Shown here piece after piece: positions 16,833-25,319 of a DNA stretch of 40,817 nucleotides. Within the stretch, counting starts at the first letter, position 1, and each line of letters starts with the position of its first letter. Below the pieces are notes generated by a model that ran no database searches, was not told where the DNA came from, and saw only the letters and a program-made list of their open reading frames with translations. Position numbers and translations under genes: made by a program. Source of the DNA: a virus; IMG/VR virus record IMGVR_UViG_3300023104_000009, positions 1 through 40,817 of that record, one strand, 5' to 3'.

Positions 16833-18925
16833 GCCAGACCTATAAGGCTACCGCTCCTAACGGACGCACCTATGAGTTCGAGGTGCCAGACGGCACTTCG
16901 GAAGATGAGATTTCGTCCTTTGTCCAGAACAATTTTGCGGAAGCTAAAGGTCGGCGCACGGTATTTGCCAAGGGCGAGAAACCGACTTCGGAGCAGATGA
17001 ACACGCCTGAAGGTCTGGCACAGGCCCGCAATCTTGTGCGGGGCGAGCCGGGCGCTGAAGATCTGATGATGCAGGGGGCCACGTTCGGGCTTTCTGATGA
17101 GGCGTCCGGGGTGGGCAACGCCATCAGCAACGCCATCACTGCGCCTTTCAGCTCCAGCGTCGATTTCGATCCCGTGGGCGCGTACACCACCGGCCGCGAT
17201 GCGGAACGTCTGCGCTTGGATCAAGCCCGCCAATCTTCCGGCTGGGGCGGAACTGCCGCTGAAGTTCTGGGTGGCTTCGCCGGTGGCGCTGCACCTACTG
17301 CGGTAGGGCAAGGTGTCACGTCCCTTATCTCGGCGGCGCGTGGGGCTGCGCGCACTGGCGCTATTGCTGGCGCGGTTGGCGGCTATGGCTACGGGGAAGG
17401 TGGTCTAGGAAGCCTGATCCAGTCCGGCGTTGGAGCGCTTGGCGGAGCGGCCATAGGCGCGGCATTGCCCGTGGCTGGCAAGGTCATCGCTAATCGTGCT
17501 AGCGCGGTCCAGAGGCTTGTTAGCGGCGATCGTGGCGGCATTGCGCGACAGGTTGTGGGCGAAACGCTGGCACAGGACGCGTCTTCTCCACGCGCGGCTG
17601 GCGCTATGGTTCAGGCGGCGCAGGATCGTGGCGTACCCATGATGTTGGCAGATACAGGGGAAAATGCGCGTGGGCTTCTGGCCTCGGTTGCACGCCGTCC
17701 GGGAGCTGCCCGCACCATCACGCGCGAGGCTGTAAACGAGCGGCAGGGAGCGCAGGGCGACCGGGTGGTAGGAGCCATCTCCCGCGACCTAGGAGCCATC
17801 GGCAATCCCGACCAGATCTCGGATGACCTGATGCGTAACGCCTCCCGTGCCGCAGCGCCGCTGTACGAGCAGGCTTACGCTACCCAAGTCGATATGACGC
17901 CAGAGCTTATTAGCGTTCTGGAAACTCCGGCGGCGCGACAGGCGCTGAATAAGGCCCGCACGATTGCCGCCAACGAACGCCGCGATCCCACGGCGCTTGG
18001 CTTCGATACAGACGAAGCTGGCGAAACGATTCTAACGCAAACTCCATCCATGCAAACGCTGGACTTGGTGAAGCGCGGGTTGGATGATGTTTTGGAGGAT
18101 GCGCGCGATCCTGTCACGCGCCGCCTGCCACTCACTTCTACAACGCGCGCTATCCAGGGCGTCCGGCAGGATTTGCTTAGCCAGTTGGATCAGATAAGCC
18201 CAGATTATGCTGCGGCGCGTGCTGTGTTCGCAGGTCCGGCAGGTCAGCGTGATGCGCTTATGCTCGGTCGGGCTTCGCTCAATGCGTCGGCTGATGATAT
18301 CGAGCGTGCCACTACGCCGTTGAATGAAGCAGAGCGGGAGCAGTTCGCCCTTGGATTTCGCGCCGCGATGGGCGACAATCTCGGCAGGGCTGTGGACGGT
18401 GCAGACAAGGTAAACCGTCTGTTGGGCACACCTCGCAAGCGGGCATCTCTGGCACGCCTGTTCGGCGGCAGCGAGAACTTCGATCAGTTTCTTGCCACGA
18501 TGGCGGATGAGCGCGCTACCAACGAAACGTACCGTTCGGTTATGACAGGATCGCAGACAGCGGAGCGTTTGGCGGCTGACGAGACCACCAGTGACACCGG
18601 GCTTATCGAAAGCGCGGCTGGATCAGCGCTGCGGCGTGGCGGAAGCGTCGTAGGTATGCTTGGCGATGCACTGAAGGCGATGGGAGAAGTCGGCCGCTTC
18701 GGAGCGGGACAGGCCGGGAACGAGACGCGCGAGAGCGTCGCAGCGCTGCTTACGGAGACGGACCCTGCGGTCCTCCGTGACTTGCAGAGGGCTATTCGCC
18801 AAGCGGCTATTCAGCAGCGCTTGCGGGGGCGGGCAGTCAACCGCATTGGCGGCAGGGTTGGCAATGTTGGTAGCCGTGCTGTGGTTGGTGCTGCGGAATC
18901 TGTTTCTAGCAAGCCGGGCCAATAG
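16829..18925 (+). CDS. Large ejection / internal virion protein (P22 gp16-like position)
   Basis: The ATG at 16829 shares the stop of the gene before (ATGA). The 698-residue protein starts with a small domain (YKATAPNGRTYEFEVPDGTSEDEISSFVQNNF) seen at the N-terminus of many phage virion proteins. A Gly/Ala-rich stretch at about 145-230 (GGYGYGEGGLGSLIQSG) could insert into membrane, and the rest is long helices. It is the third of three genes in the ejection-protein positions, just before the tailspike. Assignment rests on order and composition. Confidence 0.65.
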   Translation: MSQTYKATAPNGRTYEFEVPDGTSEDEISSFVQNNFAEAKGRRTVFAKGEKPTSEQMNTPEGLAQARNLVRGEPGAEDLMMQGATFGLSDEASGVGNAISNAITAPFSSSVDFDPVGAYTTGRDAERLRLDQARQSSGWGGTAAEVLGGFAGGAAPTAVGQGVTSLISAARGAARTGAIAGAVGGYGYGEGGLGSLIQSGVGALGGAAIGAALPVAGKVIANRASAVQRLVSGDRGGIARQVVGETLAQDASSPRAAGAMVQAAQDRGVPMMLADTGENARGLLASVARRPGAARTITREAVNERQGAQGDRVVGAISRDLGAIGNPDQISDDLMRNASRAAAPLYEQAYATQVDMTPELISVLETPAARQALNKARTIAANERRDPTALGFDTDEAGETILTQTPSMQTLDLVKRGLDDVLEDARDPVTRRLPLTSTTRAIQGVRQDLLSQLDQISPDYAAARAVFAGPAGQRDALMLGRASLNASADDIERATTPLNEAEREQFALGFRAAMGDNLGRAVDGADKVNRLLGTPRKRASLARLFGGSENFDQFLATMADERATNETYRSVMTGSQTAERLAADETTSDTGLIESAAGSALRRGGSVVGMLGDALKAMGEVGRFGAGQAGNETRESVAALLTETDPAVLRDLQRAIRQAAIQQRLRGRAVNRIGGRVGNVGSRAVVGAAESVSSKPGQ

Positions 18926-18942
18926 CGTGTACATGGGCTACA

Positions 18943-18957
18943 TGGTAACAGGATACC
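18943..18957 (+). repeat. 15-bp repeat, copy 2 (TGGTAACAGGATACC)
   Basis: Identical to 14448-14462, 7 bp before the tailspike start, with CATGGGCTACA upstream resembling the CATGTGCTAGTG of copy 1. Conservation of the flank as well as the core suggests a functional site that gives the tailspike gene separate control. Confidence 0.6.
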
Positions 18958-18963
18958 TCACCA

Positions 18964-20853
18964 ATGGCTAGCGCGCCCTGCATCACGGTCCAGTTTCCCG
19001 GCACTCCGGTGCAGAACTTGCGCTCGGTGTTGAGTATCGCCCTGTTGCGCCTGATCCCGTCTTCCACGCTGGAGGATGGCGAGAACGTCATTGTCCAGTA
19101 TCGCTCCAACCCGGACGACGGCCTGGGCAACGTCTATTACTGGGATGCCTCCTCCGTCGCCAATGACGATGGCGTAACGATCGTCCGCCCGTTCGATGTC
19201 CTGCCATTGCAGGCGGGACGGTGGACCGTCTTGCTGGATCTGTATCCGAAGATTACCCCCATAGGCGCTACCCCCGATGGCGTCACCAATTCCCGTGCTG
19301 CCTTTGCCGCTGCGGATGCTGTTGCGCCCATTACGATATCCCCCGGCCTGTACCTCATCGGCTCCAACATCACGCTTACTCGCCATGTCACTTTCACGTC
19401 GGGCGCTCGGCTGGTTATTCCCAGCGGCGTCACCGTCACCTTCTCCGGCGGCATGACAGCCCCCGATATGCAGGTGTTCAATATCTCTGGCACCGGGGCT
19501 GTGGCGGGGCTGGGTGAGGTTGAGGTTGCATGGTTCGCGGGCGATCTGCGCAATACGCTAACCAATTCGGTGGCGGCGGTTCAGCGGGCGGTTAATGCCG
19601 CTATCGATGGCGGGCTGGTTCGCTGGCGGGGTAGCTACGCCACCAACGGTGATGCGGCGATCAGCGTGTCCCGTGGGCAGGTTATCGAAGGTTCCGGCAC
19701 CTCTAGCGCACTGACGTGGACAACTGCCGTCTGCGCTGGCTTCCGGCTTAGCGGCGCTTCCTTCCCCACCGTCAAGGGTATTCGCTTCGCCCTGTCAGCG
19801 ATCGACATCATTCCGGCATCCGGGGTGGCGGTCAAGATGGAGGCATATGGGTCGCACGTCGAGGGTTGCTATTCGACGCATTGCTACATCGGCACGCACC
19901 ACACCGCTCAAAACCAAACGGTTCGCGATTGCCAGTTCAACGGCGCTACGTGGTCCGCCGATTGGGTGGACAACGTGCCAAACATCCAGATCATCGGGTG
20001 CGACAGCAGCGCGTTCTCCGATTGGTTCGATCTGTCCTCGACTGCCGGGTTTCAGCCGGGAGAAAGTCTGTCGTGGCCCGGTCCTGGTGGCGGAACTTAC
20101 GGCGGCTCCTACGGCTACACCTGCTCCAGCACGCGATGCAAGGTGGTCGTTAACGATGTCCTCCCGGCCCCTGGAGCAGTCATCACGGGCGGAACGTCTG
20201 GCGCTTCGGCTACGCTCACCTCTCGCGTGATTGGCCATCTAGGCGGCGGGCTACGGATGCAGGGCAACGCGGCCGGCTGCATTCTTACCGGCTCCTCTTG
20301 GGCGGCTGGCTGGCAATCGCTTTATATGTTCGCCACTACCAACGCGCATGGTAGCCGCCCTGAATATTGCGAGTTTTCTGCTTGCTATTTCGACTTCGCG
20401 TATACCGGCGCAAACATCGATGGTGCGGCTGGCCACAGCTTCACCTCTACATGGATCAACGGTCGTCAAAGCAGCGGCCTTAACCTGATCCGCGACACGC
20501 ATTCCAAGTTCATCGGCTGCAATTTTTCCGGTTCTTGGGAAAACGGTGTCCTGTTGGGTGCCGGCAGCAAGAGCGCGATCTTCACCGGATGCACGGTGGA
20601 AGGTGCCAACCGCTCCAACAATAGCAAAAGCGGGATGTACGCCATTGGCGGAGCAGCCGACTTCATCATCACCAGTTGCCGCATCGGCGGGCAAACCGCT
20701 TCAGGGTACGGTGGCATCCAGACTTATCCTGTCACTGTCGAGGTTGGCTGCACGGGATATATCATCCGTAACAACCGCATCAGTGAGAATGTGAACAACA
20801 CGGTGCTGGACGGCGGTGGGGGTGTTACCAAGTCGGTAGGGGATAACATATGA
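18964..20853 (+). CDS. Tailspike protein (beta-helix), P22 gene 9 position
   Basis: The 629-residue product has an N-terminal virion-binding domain of about 110 residues (SNPDDGLGNVYYWDASSVANDDGVTIVRP is typical of phage spike N-termini). Next is TPDGVTNSRAAFAAADA, the entry turn of a pectate-lyase-like fold, then a right-handed beta-helix to the end. It is the last structural gene, as in P22. Such spikes bind and often cut surface polysaccharide; catalytic residues cannot be named here. Its stop overlaps the next ATG. Confidence 0.82.
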   Translation: MASAPCITVQFPGTPVQNLRSVLSIALLRLIPSSTLEDGENVIVQYRSNPDDGLGNVYYWDASSVANDDGVTIVRPFDVLPLQAGRWTVLLDLYPKITPIGATPDGVTNSRAAFAAADAVAPITISPGLYLIGSNITLTRHVTFTSGARLVIPSGVTVTFSGGMTAPDMQVFNISGTGAVAGLGEVEVAWFAGDLRNTLTNSVAAVQRAVNAAIDGGLVRWRGSYATNGDAAISVSRGQVIEGSGTSSALTWTTAVCAGFRLSGASFPTVKGIRFALSAIDIIPASGVAVKMEAYGSHVEGCYSTHCYIGTHHTAQNQTVRDCQFNGATWSADWVDNVPNIQIIGCDSSAFSDWFDLSSTAGFQPGESLSWPGPGGGTYGGSYGYTCSSTRCKVVVNDVLPAPGAVITGGTSGASATLTSRVIGHLGGGLRMQGNAAGCILTGSSWAAGWQSLYMFATTNAHGSRPEYCEFSACYFDFAYTGANIDGAAGHSFTSTWINGRQSSGLNLIRDTHSKFIGCNFSGSWENGVLLGAGSKSAIFTGCTVEGANRSNNSKSGMYAIGGAADFIITSCRIGGQTASGYGGIQTYPVTVEVGCTGYIIRNNRISENVNNTVLDGGGGVTKSVGDNI

Positions 20854-21029
20854 CGGTCACACTGGATCAGTTGCAGGCAATGGCTATGGCGCAAGCGCCG
20901 GCGTTGTTCCATGCGCGGAATACGGAGCCTGCATTGGACCAAGCGCGCAAAAACGTGCTACAGCAGATCCGGGCCGGCTTGATCGCAGCCGGTCTTGAAG
21001 TCGAAACGGTGGAGGCAGAAAATGAGTAA
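20850..21029 (+). CDS. Small hypothetical protein after tailspike (59 aa)
   Basis: The ATG at 20850 shares the tailspike TGA (ATGA), and the end overlaps the next small gene by 8 bases. The protein is helical (LDQLQAMAMAQAPALFHARN, then a second amphipathic helix) and acidic at its C-terminus. No family is recognised. It may assist spike assembly or begin the lysis unit. Confidence 0.55.
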   Translation: MTVTLDQLQAMAMAQAPALFHARNTEPALDQARKNVLQQIRAGLIAAGLEVETVEAENE

Positions 21030-21150
21030 GCCCAAGATCCCGGATGAGGTCAAGGTCAGCAAGCCTTCCCACAAAGGACCGTCCACATTCGGCGGGGGCA
21101 TCCCTCCCCGTCCACCGCCCAAGCCGCCTGAACCCGACATTCCCACGTAA
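21022..21150 (+). CDS. Small proline-rich protein (42 aa)
   Basis: The ATG at 21022 lies inside the end of the previous gene, and the TAA at 21148-21150 shares a base with the next ATG. The product is Lys/Pro-rich, with GGGIPPRPPPKPPEPD near its C-terminus, and probably disordered. No function is known to me. Overlap on both sides supports it as a real gene. Confidence 0.55.
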   Translation: MSKPKIPDEVKVSKPSHKGPSTFGGGIPPRPPPKPPEPDIPT

Positions 21151-21617
21151 TGCACCTTATCGCCGTTCTATCCGGTGTGGCGTGTGCCGGGGCAATCGCT
21201 CTGGCACCGCTATCCCCAAAGCGTGACCGCCGGGACTGCATGTTTCTGGCGGTCACGCTGCTTGCGGCGTGGGCGGTATCCAACGAAGCGTGGCTGCTGG
21301 ACTCGCTGGAGAAGCTAGCTGTGATGGATGGTGCCATTTTGGCGCTGTCTGTTGTGTTGATCCGGCACCACCCAAGCGGTTGGCGGCTGTGGTTTGCCGG
21401 CATGGCCCTCGCACAGATGGCCTTGGATATGCTATACGCTTGGAATGGCCCGGCTTTCTACCCTGTATATTGGGTCTTGTACGATCTCACCTTCCTGGGT
21501 GAGATTATAGCCGTTGGATGGGGAGGCGGGGTGAATGTTCTGGTGGCTCTTAGGCGCGTCTTTCGTACCTCTCGCATATTTCTACCGTTCAAGCTGGTTC
21601 AAAAGGTAGGGGCATGA
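21150..21617 (+). CDS. Multi-pass membrane protein at start of lysis module
   Basis: The 155-residue protein has about four hydrophobic segments (roughly residues 2-20, 29-47, 58-72 and 78-130) and a basic C-terminus (RRVFRTSRIFLPFKLVQK). It directly precedes two further membrane proteins and the endolysin, joined by start-stop overlaps. It could be a holin, an antiholin or a superinfection-related membrane protein. No specific family was recognised. Confidence 0.55.
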   Translation: MHLIAVLSGVACAGAIALAPLSPKRDRRDCMFLAVTLLAAWAVSNEAWLLDSLEKLAVMDGAILALSVVLIRHHPSGWRLWFAGMALAQMALDMLYAWNGPAFYPVYWVLYDLTFLGEIIAVGWGGGVNVLVALRRVFRTSRIFLPFKLVQKVGA

Positions 21618-21922
21618 ACGGTGACCATCCCTGGTGGGCAAACTTGTATCTGATGTTCGCAGCCTTCTGCGGATCAGTCACTTCGCTCAGCTTGATGCAG
21701 TGGAAAACTATGGAGCGAAAAGAGGTGATGCTGACACTGTTCGTCGGCACCACCTTCTCCGTGTTCGTGGCTCCATTTATCGCCGCAGCGGTTTTTAACA
21801 TAGATATCGAAAAACTGCGGGCGATGTGTTTTGTGATGTATGTTGGCGCGACTGGTGCCAACGCCTTTCTCCCTGCGATCATTAAGCGGATCGTTCGTTT
21901 TTTCAAAGGAGATGCAGAATGA
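21614..21922 (+). CDS. Holin candidate, three transmembrane segments
   Basis: The 102-residue protein has three hydrophobic segments (about residues 8-28, 39-61 and 71-90) and a charged C-terminal tail (KRIVRFFKGDAE), the topology of a class I holin. Holins form the membrane lesions that release or activate endolysin. It overlaps both neighbours through ATGA-type junctions and lies two genes before the endolysin. Which of the adjacent membrane proteins is the true holin cannot be decided from sequence. Confidence 0.6.
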   Translation: MNGDHPWWANLYLMFAAFCGSVTSLSLMQWKTMERKEVMLTLFVGTTFSVFVAPFIAAAVFNIDIEKLRAMCFVMYVGATGANAFLPAIIKRIVRFFKGDAE

Positions 21923-22251
21923 CGATCTTTATCGTCGCAAACTGCCTGCTCCGTGCCGTGCTTTCAATCATGATGGCCCTGTGCATCGTGTGGTTCGATA
22001 GCTGGCTATCTCGCGCGGAACGTCTGGGTATCGGCATCATGGGCGGAACCGGGTTGATGACTGTGCCGGTTATCTACATGACAGCCAAACATATCCCATC
22101 GCCTTACGATGGTTGGGCATCTCTGCTGTTCACTGTCGGCGCAATAGTCTTTTTCTCAGGCTGGATGCACCGCAAGCGCACGCATGATCTGGCCAATGAC
22201 CGGGCAGCGCGGGAAGCGCATTCATACTTAAGCAGCAGGGGGAAGATATGA
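21919..22251 (+). CDS. Small membrane protein, holin or antiholin candidate
   Basis: The 110-residue protein has three hydrophobic segments (about residues 3-25, 37-55 and 66-82) and a strongly charged C-terminus (HRKRTHDLANDRAAREAH). The gene lies directly before the endolysin with a 4-base overlap. Size, topology and place fit a holin or its antagonist. It shows no obvious sequence relation to the preceding membrane protein. Confidence 0.57.
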   Translation: MTIFIVANCLLRAVLSIMMALCIVWFDSWLSRAERLGIGIMGGTGLMTVPVIYMTAKHIPSPYDGWASLLFTVGAIVFFSGWMHRKRTHDLANDRAAREAHSYLSSRGKI

Positions 22252-22718
22252 CTTATACCCTAGGCCAAGCATCGCTCAAGGAGCTTGCTGGCGTGCACCC
22301 CAAGCTAGTGGCGGTGGTCAAGCGAGCTATCCAGATCACGACGCAGGATTTCTCCGTGCACGATGGGCTTCGCACGATGGAGGAGCAGAAGCGGTACGTC
22401 GCCACCGGCGTCTCCAAGACGATGAACTCCATGCACCGGACCCAGCCGGACGGCTACGGTCACGCGGTCGATCTGGTGCCCTACATCAACGGCAAGCTGC
22501 GGTGGGAATGGCCCGCGATCTACCCGATTGCCGTGGCAGTGCGAGAGGCGGCGCGGGAACTGGATGTTGATATCCGCTGGGGCGGACATTGGGGACGGTT
22601 GGGCGACATTGCCGCCACCTCGCAGTCGATGAACAAGGCGGTGCAGGATTACGTTGCTGCGCGTCGTAAGGCCGGCAAGTCGGCGTTTATCGACGGCCCT
22701 CATTACGAGTTGGCGTGA
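22248..22718 (+). CDS. Endolysin, M15 family peptidase
   Basis: The 156-residue enzyme resembles M15 (VanY/T5-endolysin type) zinc peptidases that cut peptidoglycan stem peptides. Candidate zinc ligands are His63 in SMHRTQPDGYGHAVDL, Asp75 of the same motif and His152 in DGPHYEL; FSVHDGLRTMEEQ (residues 35-47) matches the conserved N-terminal part. There is no signal peptide, so export depends on a holin, consistent with the preceding membrane proteins. Confidence 0.9.
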   Translation: MTYTLGQASLKELAGVHPKLVAVVKRAIQITTQDFSVHDGLRTMEEQKRYVATGVSKTMNSMHRTQPDGYGHAVDLVPYINGKLRWEWPAIYPIAVAVREAARELDVDIRWGGHWGRLGDIAATSQSMNKAVQDYVAARRKAGKSAFIDGPHYELA

Positions 22719-22981
22719 TGACAGCCCGCGAACAGCTTATAGCCTACCTTGCTACACTAGGCGCTCTAGTGCTGGTGTTCTTGGCGGCTCTGGTGGCTAT
22801 CGCTTTCGGCGCTGATGGCGCAACGATCGGGCAGGCGTTCGGGCTAGGGACTATCACCGGCGGATTGATCGGCGTGCTTCGCATTCCTTCTTCGCGAAGT
22901 GTTACGATCGACAATGCTCCTGGCGATCCTGTGCCGACCACAGAAGCCAAAGGCACCGCCCCAGGAGACTATCGTCCATGA
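22718..22981 (+). CDS. Small membrane protein between endolysin and spanin
   Basis: Start at the ATG 22718 (a GTG directly before it at 22715 overlaps the endolysin stop and is an alternative). The 87-residue protein has two hydrophobic stretches (about residues 9-31 and 35-53) and an acidic, Pro-rich soluble tail. A second holin or an accessory lysis protein is possible. Its end overlaps the Rz start by 4 bases. Confidence 0.55.
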   Translation: MTAREQLIAYLATLGALVLVFLAALVAIAFGADGATIGQAFGLGTITGGLIGVLRIPSSRSVTIDNAPGDPVPTTEAKGTAPGDYRP

Positions 22982-23367
22982 TGATCCCCAACCTCTACCT
23001 CCATGCCGCCATAGGGGCGCTTGTGGGTGCCGTGGCGTTCTATGGTGGGAGCCAGCACGAACACCGCACCCACGTTGCACGCGAAGCTGCGGCGGCTGCG
23101 CGTATCGAGAAAGCCAAGGCGAAGCTTCAGGATGCGTTCGACACGGTGGCCACTCGCACCGTAGCCGATCAACAGATCCAAACCCAAACTTTCACGGAGA
23201 TTCGTCGTGTCGCAGGCCCGATCGTTTACCGCAATACTAGCGTGTGTCTGCGGGGTGACGATGTCAGCCTGCTCGACCGTGCCCGCGATGCCGCCAACTC
23301 CTCCGCGCTTGCCCGCGAATCTGATGGTGGAGCCGCCGCTGTTGCCGGCGTTCCCCCGCAACGCTGA
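22978..23367 (+). CDS. Inner-membrane spanin subunit (Rz-like)
   Basis: The 129-residue protein has one N-terminal transmembrane segment (about residues 6-23) followed by a periplasmic charged coiled coil (AREAAAAARIEKAKAKLQDA). This is the build of i-spanins, which join an outer-membrane lipoprotein to fuse the two membranes in the last step of lysis. The overlapping lipoprotein frame inside its 3' half and the position after the endolysin support the call. Confidence 0.82.
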   Translation: MMIPNLYLHAAIGALVGAVAFYGGSQHEHRTHVAREAAAAARIEKAKAKLQDAFDTVATRTVADQQIQTQTFTEIRRVAGPIVYRNTSVCLRGDDVSLLDRARDAANSSALARESDGGAAAVAGVPPQR

Positions 23368-23491
23368 CGGCTCGATTAGCGGCGGACAGTGCCTTATGGG
23401 CGCGATCGATCTGTACGCTGCCGCCGGGGCTATGCGGGTGCAGTTGATGGGGCTGATTGAGGCGGAGATGGCGAGGCAGGGCCAGAGATAG
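23207..23491 (+). CDS. Outer-membrane spanin lipoprotein (Rz1-like)
   Basis: This frame starts with GTG at 23207 inside the Rz gene in another frame and runs past its end. The 94-residue product has a lipoprotein signal ending MSAC with the lipidated Cys at position 22, then a Pro-rich stretch (VPAMPPTPPRLP) typical of Rz1. The C-terminal extension of about 60 residues is longer than in classical Rz1. It is the last gene of the late + strand region. Confidence 0.82.
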   Translation: MSQARSFTAILACVCGVTMSACSTVPAMPPTPPRLPANLMVEPPLLPAFPRNADGSISGGQCLMGAIDLYAAAGAMRVQLMGLIEAEMARQGQR

Positions 23492-23497
23492 CTACCG

Positions 23498-23563
23498 CTT
23501 GTCGCTCATGGATTAACGACAAGACAACTTGTGTATCACCAAAGGGCATTTGACGATACACAA
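23498..23563. terminator. Two hairpins between convergent genes, probable bidirectional terminator
   Basis: Two perfect inverted repeats stand in tandem: CTTGTCG (23498-23504) with CGACAAG (23517-23523), and TTGTGTATC (23529-23537) with GATACACAA (23555-23563). They fill the 77-bp gap between the last + strand lysis gene and the last gene of the minus block. There is no clear U-run, so termination is inferred from position and symmetry. Confidence 0.45.
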
Positions 23564-23568
23564 CGCCA

Positions 23569-23940
23569 TCACTCACCCCCTTCCCGGCCACCGGCAGGGC
23601 GAGCGGCGCGGAGTGCAAGCCATTCGTAGAACTCGGGCCATTCGTCCAGGCTGCCCATACGCCACGATCGCAGGAAGGTGTCCGGCTCTGTGCATAGATT
23701 GTAGTCCAGCGCGAAATCAATCGCCTCGCTTGCTGTGCCGTGGTCACCGAGCGGGCGACCAGTGCGTGGGTCCATCATCTCCACCGTCGGCTCATCCGGC
23801 TCAGCGGGCGGAAGGGCGCGGATGGCGGCGGCGATACGATCCATAGCATCGTGATCCGCGTCCCAAGCCAGTTCGTTTCCGACCATCGGCTCTAAGTAGG
23901 CATACAGTGCCGCCCGCTCAATCCCGTCTCTCTCGCTCAC
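23569..23940 (-). CDS. Hypothetical acidic protein (123 aa), last gene of minus block 1
   Basis: The GTG at 23940 shares the stop of the upstream gene (GTGA) and is chosen over longer in-frame starts that would overlap that gene heavily. The product is acidic and soluble, with a C-terminal WPEFYEWLALRAARPAGG segment. DAMDRIAAAIRALPPAEPD is reminiscent of small phage accessory proteins. No function is assigned. Confidence 0.6.
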   Translation of the reverse strand: MSERDGIERAALYAYLEPMVGNELAWDADHDAMDRIAAAIRALPPAEPDEPTVEMMDPRTGRPLGDHGTASEAIDFALDYNLCTEPDTFLRSWRMGSLDEWPEFYEWLALRAARPAGGREGGE

Positions 23941-24152
23941 GATCCGGCTCCATCTAGCAACCTGAGACCTTCGGCTATCGTGAAACAGTGCGCGGCTTTG
24001 GCGGCGGCGTCCCAATCCATAAGAGGCCAATCTTCGATCGATCTCTCCACTAGAACCTGACCGCGCCGCATCCACGATGCTACGTCTGCGGCTTCGTCAC
24101 CCCTGCCTTGGATTTCGGGCAACGGTCGTGGGTCGAACATTCGGCCGCTCAC
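23937..24152 (-). CDS. Hypothetical protein (71 aa)
   Basis: A GTG start at 24152 overlaps the stop of the gene before, and its own end (GAGS then stop) overlaps the next GTG. Both junctions carry the same 21-bp sequence (23934-23954 and 24146-24166), so the gene is bracketed by a direct repeat. The product is a small soluble helical protein. No family is recognised. Confidence 0.58.
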   Translation of the reverse strand: MSGRMFDPRPLPEIQGRGDEAADVASWMRRGQVLVERSIEDWPLMDWDAAAKAAHCFTIAEGLRLLDGAGS

Positions 24153-24679
24153 GATCCGGCTCCATCGGTGTGGAGGGCGTCTCGGGCGTCTGCGAGAAGG
24201 AAGCGCTCACGCTCACGGTCAAGCGCTCGGAACCAGCACTGCCATACGATGGTGTCCGCAGCCTCAGCATCCCCCGCCGCGTCAAGACGCGCGACCACGG
24301 CGGCAATATGGGCGTTGTTGGTGGCGCGATGTTTGCTGATCGACGGCACTCGGCCAGCGAATTGATCGATAGCCCGCTTTATCGCCCGCCACTGTGGATC
24401 CGGCTCACCGTTTTCAGGCGGATCGATCGGGTCTTCTTCCCGCGCCGAAACTCGGGCCTCGGCGGCGATGCGGTGACGGGCAACTGCACTGGTGGCATCA
24501 TCCAGAGACAACGAGCAGTCATCCTGGATAAAAGCCGCGAGCAACCGATCCTCCTGCGTGACCGTCACCACCGCGCGCGTGTCAGGATTGGGCATGGCTT
24601 TCGCGAGGCGGTGATTTTCACTCGCATTTACGGCTTCACCGGCCTCGATCAGGTCGCGCATCGTCGATTCACTCGGCAT
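24149..24679 (-). CDS. Hypothetical protein (176 aa)
   Basis: The ATG at 24679 lies inside the end of the preceding gene (11-base overlap), and the TGA overlaps the next start. The protein is mostly helical, acidic in the middle (EEDPIDPPENGEPDP) and ends in DGAGS, the same last five residues as the next protein. No motif reveals a function. Confidence 0.6.
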   Translation of the reverse strand: MPSESTMRDLIEAGEAVNASENHRLAKAMPNPDTRAVVTVTQEDRLLAAFIQDDCSLSLDDATSAVARHRIAAEARVSAREEDPIDPPENGEPDPQWRAIKRAIDQFAGRVPSISKHRATNNAHIAAVVARLDAAGDAEAADTIVWQCWFRALDRERERFLLADARDALHTDGAGS

Positions 24680-25319
24680 CGTCAGCCCCCGTGTTCATTG
24701 CAGCGAGGAAGGTGGCGGCAAGGTCATCGCCGTCGCCGTTCGTCTCGATCTTCCGCAGCACCCCCACCGCCGCTTCCAGCTTGCGTTCGGCAGCGAGGCG
24801 GGCTTCGTCAGCTGCACCAGCGTTGCGAGCCGCCACCTTGCGCAGTTCCGACAACGCCGCGTTCTTCTCCCGCAGCGCATCGATCTCGGCTGCGGCGCTG
24901 GCGTTGGCGCGGATGTACGCGGCAGCTTCCAACAATGCGTTGGCTTTTTCCGACCACGCATAGAGAGAAAGCTCCATCGAAGTGTTGGCAAGCTCCTCTG
25001 TCACGCGCTCCAACCGCCCCGCGATCTCCTTCGCATCGCCGGCAACCTTGGGGGGTGTGGGGCGGGTTTTCCAAGTCGCGATGCGCGCCATCATTTGGCC
25101 CGCCTGATATGTCGCCTCGCTCGCCCGTTGAACATCATCCGGACCGTGGGCAGGCCACATCATCATAGCCACCGAACCGCCGGCACGATCCCGGATATAT
25201 GCTGCTCCGTTATCGTCGGCAGGTTCAACGAGCGTCCATGGGAATGGATAGTAGTGATCGACCAGCAGCAGATCGTCTGCGCTCGCAACCGCCACAATCT
25301 CGGGGGTGTCAGACATCAT
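24669..25319 (-). CDS. Coiled-coil hypothetical protein (216 aa)
   Basis: Two ATG codons at 25319 and 25316 can start it; AAGGA lies just upstream. The N-terminal 60 residues look like a small beta domain (DDLLLVDHYYPFPWTLVEP, AAYIRDRAGGSVAMMMWPAH). Residues about 95-195 form long helices likely to be coiled coil (RLERVTEELANTSMELSL and IDALREKNAALSELRKVAA). The N-terminal half is similar in style to other small phage proteins of unknown role. Confidence 0.62.
   Translation of the reverse strand: MMSDTPEIVAVASADDLLLVDHYYPFPWTLVEPADDNGAAYIRDRAGGSVAMMMWPAHGPDDVQRASEATYQAGQMMARIATWKTRPTPPKVAGDAKEIAGRLERVTEELANTSMELSLYAWSEKANALLEAAAYIRANASAAAEIDALREKNAALSELRKVAARNAGAADEARLAAERKLEAAVGVLRKIETNGDGDDLAATFLAAMNTGADDAE

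Noticed and set aside
24077-25168. Plus-strand frame of 363 codons across three minus-strand genes
   Set aside because: The translation is Arg/Pro/His-rich low complexity. The minus-strand genes beneath have coupled junctions and normal composition.
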